64,000 bases of DNA from an uncultured Saprospiraceae bacterium (GTDB taxonomy: Bacteria; Bacteroidota; Bacteroidia; Chitinophagales; Saprospiraceae), in NCBI GenBank assembly GCA_937928045.1, contig CALFWO010000020.1:62001-126000 (forward strand). The letters are read 5' to 3'. Both the position numbers and the translations under genes were made by a program. Positions 1 to 9,500 of the stretch are shown here, in pieces (positions within the stretch are counted from its first letter, which is position 1; each line of letters starts with the position of its first letter). The notes beneath the pieces were generated by a model. That model worked only from the letters and a program-made list of their open reading frames with translations. It searched no databases and was not told where the DNA came from.

Positions 1-2136
1 TTAGAGAATAAGGGTAGCACAACAGCCAATGGTGATTTTAGAATCGCAGTTTACTTGTCAAATAATCCAGGAGCTTCGGGATCTTTAACTGAGGTTGGAG
101 TAATTAACACTGGAAATATTGGTGTGGGAACTATTCAAGATGTAGCGGGAGCTATTTCAATTCCGGCAAACTACCCTACCGGAACGTCTTATGTTGTATT
201 CGTCATTGATGCAGATAATGATATTGATGAATCAAATGAAAATAATAATGTTAAGACAAGAGCACTTGCCCTAAACGATAATGGCGGACCTACAGTTGAT
301 GATTTCTGTGGATTTGAAAAAACGTTTTTTGAGCTAAATCCTGCTGTTACCCAAGATCCTGCGCAGCGCGAAGTCATTGCTTCAACAAGTGAAACCAGCG
401 ACGGTTATGCTATTAAGGTTACAGAAAGTAATACTGAATATAGAGATCTACTAATTAGCACTGACGGAGATCTCATTAGTTTTAATCCGAATGGAATGCC
501 TCCAACTTTTCAAGTCCCTACCTTGCCTAGTGGAGCCACTTATGATATAAATGCTCTTGGTCCAAATTCATTTCAAATCGAAGTGAATAATCCCAACGGT
601 CAATTAATTTTTAACAAAACTTATACTGATGTTACAAGCAGCAATGCAAATCCTCAGGCTTTGTTAAGACCTAGAATATTTGAAAAGAGTAATGGCTACT
701 ACTTAATGGGCACTTGGGTAAATCCTAATAATGGTTTAGCGACTTTATATCTTATTACTTTAAATTCAAATGGTGTAATACAACAACTTTTTGAAGAACA
801 GTTGACCATCGATTTTTACTCCTTTAATTACATCGGTATATTACCAAATGACGATTTGCTTTTTACGGTTGATAATAATAGTACAAGAAGTATCAATTAT
901 GCAAGAATTAATATAAACGGTTTTATATTCAATAATAACATCATAGGTGATCTGGTTTCAAATAGAGTACCTCAGGTAGATTATGTCCCAGCCGAAAATG
1001 CCGTTTACATGTTGATTTATAATGATCCTTGGTCTGAAATTCGAAAAGTATCTACAGAAACGGGAGAAATTATTTGGACTACAAGATTGACTGATGCCTT
1101 TAATCCCAATTCCGCCATCATTAGAATTTTAAATAGAACAAATAGGATGATTCTTACCGATGACGGCGGAGCTATTGTAGCTTATCGGTATAACAATCCT
1201 GTAGGGCCTAATGGAACAGAGATCGGGAAGCTCGATAGTGATGGAAATGCAGTATGGTGGAAAAGTTATGATGAAACTTACAATGTACGAGCAGCAATTG
1301 AAACAAATGACGGAGGATTTTTATTTACTGGAAGAAAAGGTAATGAGTTTACTCTGCTCAAGTTAAATGACATGGGTGATCCTTTACCAGCATGTAATGA
1401 TAACGGAGGAAGTGGCGAAATCGATCTAAGCTTAGCTTTCGATGAGAACAGTATTGATCCTGATATTTGGACAAACTTCAGTACAATATTAACGATTAGC
1501 AATTCGGGATCAGAAACTGCAACTGGCGTCAAAGTAAAAATTAATCAACCTGGGAATTTAGTATTCCAAGGTGGAAACGAATTCAGCATTTCCCGAGGAA
1601 CTTTCCAACCATATGGCAATAAAGTATGGAATATTGGTTCCTTAGCTGCCGGCGCTTCTGCCTCGTTGCAAATCAACTACTTCCTAACGAATAATAATCC
1701 GATGACGGTCTTCGCCGAAGTGATTGGTACAAATGAAGAAGATGGAGATAGCAGTCCCAATAATGGATCTATAGGAAGTCAAAGCGAAGACGATGAAGCC
1801 AATTTATTCATCAATGAAAATAATGGTCAAAATAGTAGATTCAATTCTAGCGATTTGGGTCAAAACCGAGCCTATGTTTTGAATAATATTTATCCGAATC
1901 CAGCCGGTGGCGAAAATGTTAATTTCGTCATTAGCAGTGCATTGGAAGCTACAACAACTTTGAACATTTACAATAGCAATGGACAATTGGTTTATGCGGA
2001 AGAAATAGAACCTAAGCAAGGTTCGAATCAAGTATCGATTAGCACAGAAAATTTCAATTCTGGATTACATTATATCCAAATATTAGGAACCCATTCAAAA
2101 TCAGCGACAGGAAGTTTTTATATCGAACGATTATAG
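1..2136 (+). CDS. Secreted CARDB/DUF11 protein with T9SS sorting domain (5' partial)
   Basis: The reading frame is open from base 1, so the gene begins upstream and 711 residues are visible. The first ~85 residues look like a CARDB adhesion module ending in the typical IDESNENNN motif. A long middle part (~90-470) resembles the repetitive beta-propeller or delta-60 type regions of secreted Bacteroidota proteins. A DUF11-like module (~475-570, LTISNSGSETATGVKVKI) follows. The last ~75 residues form a type A T9SS sorting domain (NNIYPNPAGGENVNF ... GLHYIQI), so the protein should cross the outer membrane and be released or anchored at the surface. Its substrate is unknown; adhesion is an inference from CARDB. 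The gene ends at a strong hairpin shared with the convergent TonB-receptor operon. Confidence 0.85.
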   Translation, partial: LENKGSTTANGDFRIAVYLSNNPGASGSLTEVGVINTGNIGVGTIQDVAGAISIPANYPTGTSYVVFVIDADNDIDESNENNNVKTRALALNDNGGPTVDDFCGFEKTFFELNPAVTQDPAQREVIASTSETSDGYAIKVTESNTEYRDLLISTDGDLISFNPNGMPPTFQVPTLPSGATYDINALGPNSFQIEVNNPNGQLIFNKTYTDVTSSNANPQALLRPRIFEKSNGYYLMGTWVNPNNGLATLYLITLNSNGVIQQLFEEQLTIDFYSFNYIGILPNDDLLFTVDNNSTRSINYARININGFIFNNNIIGDLVSNRVPQVDYVPAENAVYMLIYNDPWSEIRKVSTETGEIIWTTRLTDAFNPNSAIIRILNRTNRMILTDDGGAIVAYRYNNPVGPNGTEIGKLDSDGNAVWWKSYDETYNVRAAIETNDGGFLFTGRKGNEFTLLKLNDMGDPLPACNDNGGSGEIDLSLAFDENSIDPDIWTNFSTILTISNSGSETATGVKVKINQPGNLVFQGGNEFSISRGTFQPYGNKVWNIGSLAAGASASLQINYFLTNNNPMTVFAEVIGTNEEDGDSSPNNGSIGSQSEDDEANLFINENNGQNSRFNSSDLGQNRAYVLNNIYPNPAGGENVNFVISSALEATTTLNIYNSNGQLVYAEEIEPKQGSNQVSISTENFNSGLHYIQILGTHSKSATGSFYIERL

Positions 2137-2151
2137 TCTAACTGTATTTAT

Positions 2152-2186
2152 AAAAGAGGAAACGATTAATAATCGTTTCCTCTTTT
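2152..2186. terminator. Bidirectional intrinsic terminator
   Basis: A perfect 16-bp stem (left arm 2152-2167, right arm 2171-2186) with a 3-nt loop begins with AAAA and ends with TTTT, so it can stop transcription in both directions. It lies between the stop codons of two convergent genes. Confidence 0.9.
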
Positions 2187-2209
2187 AAATTTTAATAGTA
2201 TTGGGCATA

Positions 2210-4846
2210 TTAAAAAACCAGATCCAAAGACACATTCCAAGTAAAAGGCAACCCCTTACGCTCTAACAATCCTATCTTTAACTCTTCCTCCTTATAATCG
2301 ATAAAATATTGATTTTTGATGATATTATTGGTATTGTATAAATTAATAAAATGCAAGCCAATTTTACTGGACGGCATTTTTTTATTCCGAAACTTCAAGT
2401 TATAGCTTAGTCCAGCATCCAAGCGATGATAACTCTTTACTTGGCGTGAAAGTAATCCTTCGTCGAATTGAAGATCATAATAATCACCTTCGTCAGGTCC
2501 AAAGTATTTTAACTCGGTAGGAAAAGAATAATATCTGCCAGATGCAAATTGCCATTTGGCAAAAACATCAAATCTCTTTTTTCTTACATTAAGAAAGGTG
2601 GAAAAACGATGTGGTTGAGAAAAAGGAGAATTAACAGTTGATGGAAAATCATAAATTTGAACCGTCTCCTTCACATAGTCATAAGTTAGCAAAGCCATTA
2701 ACCATTTTCTTTGGAAATTGGCTGAAAATTCTACTCCTTTCACCGACATATCTGCAAACCGATACAAATCTTCTTCGATGGTAAAATCAAGCGATGCTGT
2801 CCAAATATTACTAATCTCTTTCTGATAGGCATCTAACTTCAAATGCCAAAAGCCTTTTTTGAAGTCAAGTCCACCACTCCATTGTCTATTCCTAATAGCA
2901 TGAATCCAATTGGAGGTTCCAAAACGTTGATCTGACAAATGCCAAAAATCATTTTCAACAAATAATGGACTATAACCAGTTCGCTTAGTAAGTACTTGAT
3001 GAAAATGACCATAGTGCGCATGAGCCGTAATGGCTGATGTCAGCATATAAGAAAGATGGACTCTAGGTTCCCAATAAAGTGCACCTAGAAAAGCTCTACT
3101 ATATTTTGAAACCCGCAAACCTGCATCCAATTCCAATTTTTGATTTAACCGGAAATTTGATTGTAGGTAGGCAGCATCTTCAAAACTCTTTTTACCATCT
3201 TGATAGTAAATTCTCTTCATTGAAATATCGATGTGATCAGCATCCCAATGTTCACGGCTATAACCAAAATTTAGTCTTAACCAATTATATTTAAATTCAT
3301 TGTCAAATTGTATGGATGTATTATAAACAGTATTCTTCTGTTCTCTTTCAATAGTATTCTCATCCTCTTCATCTGATAAAAACTCAAAATCAAAAATATA
3401 GTCACTCTTAAAGGCTTTGACTGAAGAGGTTAGATTATCATTCCAGCGATAATTTAGAACTCCTGAAATTCCAGTGCTATTCAATTCTAAATTATCTTGC
3501 TCCACTGCAGGATCAAATGTATGGAGTCGTCTTAAGGTATATTCATTTCCGTAATTCAAATAGTCAATTTGGAAAGTTAATTTGGGAGTAATATTCAATA
3601 AAGCTGATGCCGAAAAATCTCGAAAAGAAAAATCATTTTCCCAACGAATGATTCCCTCCAAATCAAATTTGTCAAAATAATAATCTAAATCGGGTAATTT
3701 CCCAAACTGAAAAATGGAGTTATAAGTATTTTCATAAACTAGCCCTCTAAATTGGTCTGGTAATGATTTTCTCCAAGCGGTTTGAACTTTCAATTTATTG
3801 TTAAACAAACTGGTTTTAAGTCCAACATTGGTATACAATAAATCCGCATGCAATTTCAACTCGGTTGTATCTATAGCCGCTAGATTATTAGACATATTTA
3901 TATTTCCCGAGGCATTTGAATTATCTTTTGCAGCTGCCCCATTTTTTGTAACCGTCACTTGATCTGTCATAAATGGATTGATCGCCGAGATGTGTCCATA
4001 AAAGAGGCTGCTTTGATATATTTGAATATTATTCCATTTGAAACTCACTTGGTCAGGTGGGCCACCTCGAATCTGCAAATCGCTTAAAGACTCACCGCTA
4101 TTAAATACTCCAGGCAATAACTGTGCAAGTCCCAAAGCATCTTGATCACCGATGCCAACAGCAGCAATTTTGTCCGTAGCCATTGTCATAGTTTCCAAAT
4201 TATCTTTGACCGGATTCACATAATCGGTAACAATGATAGCGCCCAACTCATGCGACTTAGACTTCAAGACAATAGGATTACTGTGTATCAACAATGAATA
4301 AGGCACTAAGCGTTCTTCGAAACCAATATAACTTATTGAAAACATCTCGGAGTTCGCAAAATATCCGCTCAACTCAAATTGACCATTAATATCAGTTTGG
4401 GCACCGGTCTTTAATTTTGTTGACCATATATTACAACCAATCAACGGATCTCCATAAGAATCGAAAACCTGATTGGTAATCTTTGGAAAAGTAATTTCCT
4501 CAGCACTTGACAATAATGCTTCTGACTGAACTGCGATTAAAGAATCACCAAGCGGAATTACTTTTCGATTCAACAATTTGGAGAGCAAGTTTAAAAAAGC
4601 TGTTTCTGATCCACTAAAGGAGAAAGTAAAACTTTCGCTAGGCAACTTTTGATCAATGTAATTAAATGGCTTATCCAAAACTTTTCCAGCATTCGAAAGC
4701 AATTGGGCTGAGGACAAGCCTTTGCTTGAAAAGTAAATTTCAGTCTGTGAAAAGGATGGACTACAAAAAATTAAAAAAAGAAATGACGATAAGAACCAGG
4801 TTCTACTATTTTTTAAATACCAAACTTGAATTATTCGGTCTTTCAT
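2210..4846 (-). CDS. TonB-dependent receptor of a FecI/FecR signalling set
   Basis: Outer-membrane receptor of about 878 residues. I prefer the ATG at 4846, because the longer frame (ATG at 4885) adds 13 residues before the hydrophobic signal. After the signal peptide (~residues 15-35, ending SPSFSQ) come an STN short N-terminal domain (~37-105) that would contact FecR, a carboxypeptidase-regulatory-like beta domain (~115-200, GDPLIGCNIWSTKL), a plug (~205-320, with LQIRGGPPDQVSFKWNN) and a barrel ending in an aromatic residue (DLVF). STN plus plug marks a transducing receptor: ligand binding outside is signalled through FecR to the sigma factor. It overlaps the end of fecR by 41 nt. The ligand is not evident. 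The enzyme gene across the promoter region suggests a plant-type glucan fragment, which is inference. Confidence 0.85.
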   Translation of the reverse strand: MKDRIIQVWYLKNSRTWFLSSFLFLIFCSPSFSQTEIYFSSKGLSSAQLLSNAGKVLDKPFNYIDQKLPSESFTFSFSGSETAFLNLLSKLLNRKVIPLGDSLIAVQSEALLSSAEEITFPKITNQVFDSYGDPLIGCNIWSTKLKTGAQTDINGQFELSGYFANSEMFSISYIGFEERLVPYSLLIHSNPIVLKSKSHELGAIIVTDYVNPVKDNLETMTMATDKIAAVGIGDQDALGLAQLLPGVFNSGESLSDLQIRGGPPDQVSFKWNNIQIYQSSLFYGHISAINPFMTDQVTVTKNGAAAKDNSNASGNINMSNNLAAIDTTELKLHADLLYTNVGLKTSLFNNKLKVQTAWRKSLPDQFRGLVYENTYNSIFQFGKLPDLDYYFDKFDLEGIIRWENDFSFRDFSASALLNITPKLTFQIDYLNYGNEYTLRRLHTFDPAVEQDNLELNSTGISGVLNYRWNDNLTSSVKAFKSDYIFDFEFLSDEEDENTIEREQKNTVYNTSIQFDNEFKYNWLRLNFGYSREHWDADHIDISMKRIYYQDGKKSFEDAAYLQSNFRLNQKLELDAGLRVSKYSRAFLGALYWEPRVHLSYMLTSAITAHAHYGHFHQVLTKRTGYSPLFVENDFWHLSDQRFGTSNWIHAIRNRQWSGGLDFKKGFWHLKLDAYQKEISNIWTASLDFTIEEDLYRFADMSVKGVEFSANFQRKWLMALLTYDYVKETVQIYDFPSTVNSPFSQPHRFSTFLNVRKKRFDVFAKWQFASGRYYSFPTELKYFGPDEGDYYDLQFDEGLLSRQVKSYHRLDAGLSYNLKFRNKKMPSSKIGLHFINLYNTNNIIKNQYFIDYKEEELKIGLLERKGLPFTWNVSLDLVF

Positions 4847-5747
4847 ATTGCCAACCAGAAACCGCTTGAATGATTTCCAATGCATTATTTAGGTCATTCA
4901 TTGGAAGATAACCGGTAAATCCAACGGAGTCATCTATGTCTACGGAAGTAACAGTCAATCCGTAAAAACGGTTCATGTCCTTAAAAATACTAGAAAATGG
5001 TACATTTTGAAAGTCCAAACCTCCAGAAAACCAATCTGGTTGGGTATTCGTAATTTTGCTGACTTTTCCGAAAACATCATTAAACATATAAATTTCCTCT
5101 CCTTGGTTCAGTGCCAATGTCTTCTTTTTGGTATTTGTGACTTCCACCACTCCAGTGTAACATTGTACTCTCAATCTATCATTATCAATTTCCCATATAT
5201 CAAAAGAAGTTCCTTTTACCGATACGGCACCCAAAGAAGTATTCACTAAAAAAGCACCTTTCTGTCGAACATTGAAAAATGCTTGGCCATCCAAATCTAA
5301 TATCCGATTCTCTTCCCAGGTCCTATCATCCCAGCTTATGTAAGAAGCGGGAGACAACTTAATGATCGTATTATCCGCCATTAATATTTCTTCCTCCTGT
5401 TGAGGAGCAGTTTCAATTTTTTTCTTTTGTTGAGTAGGGAAAAACAAGAAGGTGATTAATCCTATTGCAATCGCAGCCAAAAGGAGCCATATCCATCTAA
5501 AGTATGATTTGGCACTCGGAATTGTATCTACTGGTATATTGGCAAGATCCGAAGTTTTAAGATTTCTTTTGGATTCAAATTGTTTCCACATTTCTTCCTG
5601 ACCAGTCACACTCAATTCTAAGCCTTTAGCAGCTTTCAAGGTCTTTGCCAAAGATGCTAAATCCACGGATTCCTCCAAGGTCTTTAGCTCCTCAACAGAA
5701 ATATCTTCTGCCAACCACTTCAAAATCAATTGTTCTGTATACTCCAT
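4806..5747 (-). CDS. fecR: FecR-family anti-sigma / sigma regulator
   Basis: A 313-residue single-pass inner-membrane regulator. Residues 1-83 are cytoplasmic and would hold the sigma factor. A hydrophobic segment at ~84-107 (WIWLLLAAIAIGLITFLFF) is the membrane span. The periplasmic FecR domain (~115-215) includes the DGQAFFNV and VSVKGTSFDIW motifs, and the last ~75 residues match the DUF4974 end found in Bacteroidota FecR proteins (FQNVPFSSIFKDMNRFYG). It sits between its sigma factor (upstream, 32-nt gap) and the receptor (downstream, overlapping), the usual order for these trios. A separate ECF-like promoter lies directly in front of it, so fecR and the receptor may be induced by their own sigma factor. 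Confidence 0.9.
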   Translation of the reverse strand: MEYTEQLILKWLAEDISVEELKTLEESVDLASLAKTLKAAKGLELSVTGQEEMWKQFESKRNLKTSDLANIPVDTIPSAKSYFRWIWLLLAAIAIGLITFLFFPTQQKKKIETAPQQEEEILMADNTIIKLSPASYISWDDRTWEENRILDLDGQAFFNVRQKGAFLVNTSLGAVSVKGTSFDIWEIDNDRLRVQCYTGVVEVTNTKKKTLALNQGEEIYMFNDVFGKVSKITNTQPDWFSGGLDFQNVPFSSIFKDMNRFYGLTVTSVDIDDSVGFTGYLPMNDLNNALEIIQAVSGWQYERPNNSSLVFKK

Positions 5748-5757
5748 CCTTAGTGAT

Positions 5758-5788
5758 TACGGGCAATATTAATCTGACCCTACTTTTT
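5758..5788 (-). promoter_or_regulatory. Candidate ECF sigma promoter of fecR-receptor
   Basis: On the minus strand the 14-mer AAAAAGTAGGGTCA (5788-5775) spans the sigma gene's stop codon and is followed, 13 nt later, by CGTA (5761-5758). The same 14-mer, the same 13-nt spacing to CGTA, and an identically placed TTG occur on the plus strand before the GH74-GH9 gene (6468-6498). ECF sigma factors typically use an AAC/GTC-like -35 and a CGTx -10 element. The fecR ATG begins 10 nt after CGTA, so any leader is very short. Confidence 0.55.
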
Positions 5789-6283
5789 CTTTAATATTTT
5801 TTCATTTGCTAAGTATAATAAAGCTTGGGCCATCCTTTTTTCAATAGCCTTTACGGATAGTTCCAATTGCTCTGCAATCTGTTTATATGTCATATCCGCA
5901 AAGCGACTTAACAAGAAGACCTCCTTTTGTTTAGCAGGCATGTCTTCCAAGACCTTTTCAAATCGTACTTTAAATTCTTGTTGCTCGAGAACAAACTGTG
6001 GATCATTAACTGTACCAGATTCGGATAAGCCAGATCGATAATTTAAACGAACCTTGTTAGATCGATGTTGATCAATCATCAGGTTATTACAGATAGTAAA
6101 TAAGTAAGATTTGACGGTTTCTAATTTTACCGTTTTACAATTGTTCCAAAGCCTAAGAAAAGCGTCTTGCGTAATATTTGCTGCAATATCCTTTTCAAAA
6201 CCTCTGCTCTGGACAAACACCTGCAAGGTGGATTGCCATTTCTGAAAGGTGGACTTGAAAATATTATCGTTGCAAAGACTCAT
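5780..6283 (-). CDS. ECF-family RNA polymerase sigma factor (FecI-like)
   Basis: A 167-residue sigma-70 factor with only regions 2 and 4, the normal size for ECF factors. Region 2 is seen around residues 30-90 (ITQDAFLRLWNN and YLFTICNNLMIDQHR). Region 4 helix-turn-helix is at ~112-160 (MPAKQKEVFLLSRFADMTYK, then QIAEQLELSVKAIEKRM). It is the first gene of the sigma / FecR / TonB-receptor operon and should be held inactive by FecR until the receptor signals. A TATATTTG box lies 11 nt upstream of the ATG. Likely targets, inferred from a shared promoter pattern, are fecR itself and the divergent glycoside hydrolase gene. Confidence 0.9.
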   Translation of the reverse strand: MSLCNDNIFKSTFQKWQSTLQVFVQSRGFEKDIAANITQDAFLRLWNNCKTVKLETVKSYLFTICNNLMIDQHRSNKVRLNYRSGLSESGTVNDPQFVLEQQEFKVRFEKVLEDMPAKQKEVFLLSRFADMTYKQIAEQLELSVKAIEKRMAQALLYLANEKILKKK

Positions 6284-6293
6284 CTGATAAGAA

Positions 6294-6301
6294 CAAATAT
6301 A
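6294..6301 (-). promoter_or_regulatory. TAnnTTTG-type -7 box for the ECF sigma gene
   Basis: The minus strand reads TATATTTG here, matching the TAnnTTTG -7 consensus of the Bacteroidota housekeeping sigma factor. It is 11 nt from the sigma start codon. I could not see a convincing -33 element, so the assignment is tentative. Confidence 0.4.
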
Positions 6302-6360
6302 GAATTTCTTGCATTAAGAGCACTTAGATTTATTAGATCTAATCTTAAGTAATCTCCTAA

Positions 6361-6455
6361 TCTTCGTCGCACCAGCGATGTGTAGTGGACTTTGATCCGA
6401 TGCCATCGGATCGAGCGAATAGCGAGTCCCGAAACGTAGCGTCCGGTGCCCAAAA
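6361..6455. repeat. GC-rich island with a 9-bp palindrome, possible dispersed repeat
   Basis: This stretch is clearly richer in G and C than its surroundings. It holds a perfect inverted repeat, GATCCGATG (6394-6402) and CATCGGATC (6404-6412), followed by GCGAATAGCGAGTCCCGAAA. It lies between divergent genes and encodes nothing convincing. It has the look of a small dispersed intergenic element, but no second full copy is present in the window. Confidence 0.3.
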
Positions 6456-6467
6456 ATAATTTTCATA

Positions 6468-6498
6468 AAAAAGTAGGGTCATGGAATACTTGTTCGTA
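6468..6498 (+). promoter_or_regulatory. Candidate ECF sigma promoter of the GH74-GH9 gene
   Basis: The plus strand carries AAAAAGTAGGGTCA (6468-6481), then CGTA at 6495-6498 after 13 nt, with a TTG at the same offset as in the element before fecR. It ends 38 nt before the ATG of the glycoside hydrolase. Two copies of the same bipartite arrangement, each pointing toward a gene, suggest both are read by the neighbouring ECF sigma factor. Confidence 0.55.
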
Positions 6499-6536
6499 TT
6501 ACTGATGAAATGCAATCTTAAATCAAAAATTACCCT

Positions 6537-9500
6537 ATGCGAAAGATCATATTTATACTTTGTTGTTTTGTTAGCCAATCCCTAATAGCACAAGGGAATT
6601 GGGAAATTTTGAAAACAGGAGCAGGCGGATGGATCACAGGAATGGATGTTAATCCAAACTCTGGATTGATCCTCGCGAAATCAGATGTCGGAGGTGCCTA
6701 CAGTTATAACTATGGAGCCAATGAATGGAAACAATTGGTAACTGCTCAGTCTATGCCTGCTGGTGCAGTGGATTGGAAAAAATATCAAGGTGTACAAAGT
6801 ATTGTCAGTGCGCCAAGCAATTCTAACCGTTTATATATGGCATTTGATCATGCAGTTTATTACTCAGATAATAAAGGAGAAAATTGGTTACCCACCAATC
6901 TAACGGGCGTTAATTTTGCGCCAAATGATGATGAATCAAAATTACACGGCGAGCGATTGGCTGTAGATCCCCTGGATGAAAATATTGTCTATTACGGAAG
7001 TATTGATCAGGGACTTTGGCGAACAACTAACGGCATGGATTGGTCAAAGATCAATTCAATTCCGAATGGAACAGTAGATCGTGGAGTAAGAAGTATTAGC
7101 TTCGATGCCGCTGTAAATGATGGTAATAAAACACTTAGAATTTATGTGGCCGTAGATGGTGAGGGAATTTATCATAGTGAGAACGGTGGAAATAGCTGGA
7201 CAAAGTTTATCATTCCTCAGATTCCGAACGGTAATCCTCAGATTTTTGATATGGAATTGGCCAGTAACGGAAATCTATTCATTTGTGGATTTGATGAAGC
7301 GCCGGGTGGCGTTTTGAATTCCTTTGGTGCACTGCGCTATGATGGAACAAATTGGGTACAAATATTTTCCGAAGATTTAAGTATTGGTTACTCTGAATTG
7401 GCTGTGAATAGAGATAATCCAAACCAAGTATATTTATTTTCCTATGGTTATTCCGAAACTTATCGAACTTACAATGCCGGAAGTGCTGCTCCAAGTTGGG
7501 ACTATTTAACCTTTGATATTCAAGCGCCAAATATTCCTTGGTTGCAAGACAACGACAGTGTTTGGTTTACGCTTGGCGAAGTTACATTTGATGCGATCAA
7601 ACCTAATCGGATTTGGATTAGCTATGGAACAGGCACGTTCTATAGCGATGATATTTTTGATTCCAATATGACTTGGATCGAAGCATCAAGTGGTCAAGAA
7701 CATTTGGTTTCTAATGATGCGATTACAATGGCGAATGGAAATATCCTAACCGCTCATTGGGACTTTACGATGTTTTTGCATGATGACCAGAATCAATATC
7801 CTACTAATAAATTACCAACAACAAGATTCAATTCTGCATGGGATCTTGATCAAAGTCCTAGTGATCCTAATTTTGTAGTGGCCGTAATTACCGATCATCG
7901 CGGCTGCTGCTTTGACAATGAGTCTAGAAACTCTGGCTACTCTGAAGATGCTGGTCAAACTTGGACACAATTCGCGAGCATGCCGGAAGGTCAATATGAT
8001 CTTTTTTATGGAACGATGGCCGTATCAGCGAACGACAATGATAATATCATTTGGCTTCCTACAAGCAATCGCCCCCCGTACTATACAACTGATAAGGGAC
8101 AGACTTGGACTGCTGCTACACTTCCAGGAAATTCAGGAAACTGTTGTCACGATGGATTTTTCTTTAAGCGAAGAGCTTTGGTTGCTGATCGCGTGGAAGA
8201 CAATACATTTTATATTTATGATTGGGGCGCTGGTCATATCTTTAAAACCAGTGATGGTGGAGCAAGTTGGGTGAAATATGATGCTGTCTTACCCGCTTGG
8301 TCTTTCAATGCAAAAATACTCTCTGTCCCAGGAAAAGCTGGTCACCTTTTTTGGGTAAATGGTCCTGAAGACGCGGCAAGTTTGATCGAAGGAATTCATC
8401 ATTCAACGGATGGCGGTCAGACTTGGAGTGAATTAAGTAATACTGATCAAATACTAAATATTGGAATTGGGAAAGCCAAGGACAATACTTCCTACCCCGC
8501 TCTATTTGCTTGTGGAAATATAGACGGTGAATATGGTTATTGGCAATCCGATGATGAAGGGAGCAGTTGGGAAAAAATTGGATTATATCCAACCGGACAA
8601 TATGAATGGCCAACTGTAATGGAGGGTGATCCTCACAGGTATGGACGTTTAATTGTCGGATATGCCGGCAATGGTTTTGTGAGTTATCAAAAGGCATCGG
8701 ATGCACTTCCACCAACAATTAGTGATCACATTCATATTGATCAATTTGGATACCAGCCTCAAGGAAAAAAAGTAGCCGTACTTTCTAATCCACAAGTAGG
8801 TGCAAATAATTTAGCGGAATACATTCCGGGGAATACATTAGAAATAAAAGATGCGGATACAGATGCGGTTGTTTTCTCAAGTTCCATTATTCAATGGTTT
8901 AGCGGCGCAACTCATGATCAATCCGGAGATCAAGGATGGTGGTTTGATTTTTCTTCTTTAAATACAACAGGAGACTATTATGTTTACGATCCGGAAAATC
9001 ATGTTCGTTCCTATGAGTTCAAAATTTCAGAAGATGTGTATAACGATATATTGACTGCTGCAACACGTATGTTTTATTACAATCGTTGCAATTTAGCTAA
9101 GGAGGCTACCCATGCCGGAGCTGATTGGACAGATGGAATTTCATTTACCAATTCGCTACAAGATGCAAATTGTAGATTTATTGGAGAACCTATGAATGCC
9201 AGTTTAGAAAAAGACTTAACCGGTGGTTGGTTTGACGCTGGAGATTACAACAAGTACATCACTTTCGCACATGAGACCTTGCATAATTTACTTCAAGCTT
9301 ATCAAGAACATCCTATGTCATTTAAGGATGACAATAACATTCCTGAGTCTGGCAATGGAATTCCAGATTTGTTGGATGAGATTAAATGGGAATTGTTGTG
9401 GATGCAAAAAATGTGTAATTCAGATGGCTCGGTTCACAACAAGATGGGTAGCATAAATTATTTAAACGGTTCCAGTCCTCCAAGTATCAATACCGAGCAG

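Noticed and set aside
6357-6578. Minus-strand 73-codon gene over the divergent promoter region
   Set aside because: It overlaps the start of the GH74-GH9 gene and the shared promoter elements, and its residues resemble no known protein.
8305-8718. Antisense 137-codon frame inside the GH74-GH9 gene
   Set aside because: The plus-strand frame there encodes conserved propeller repeats; the antisense frame is a by-product of biased codon use.
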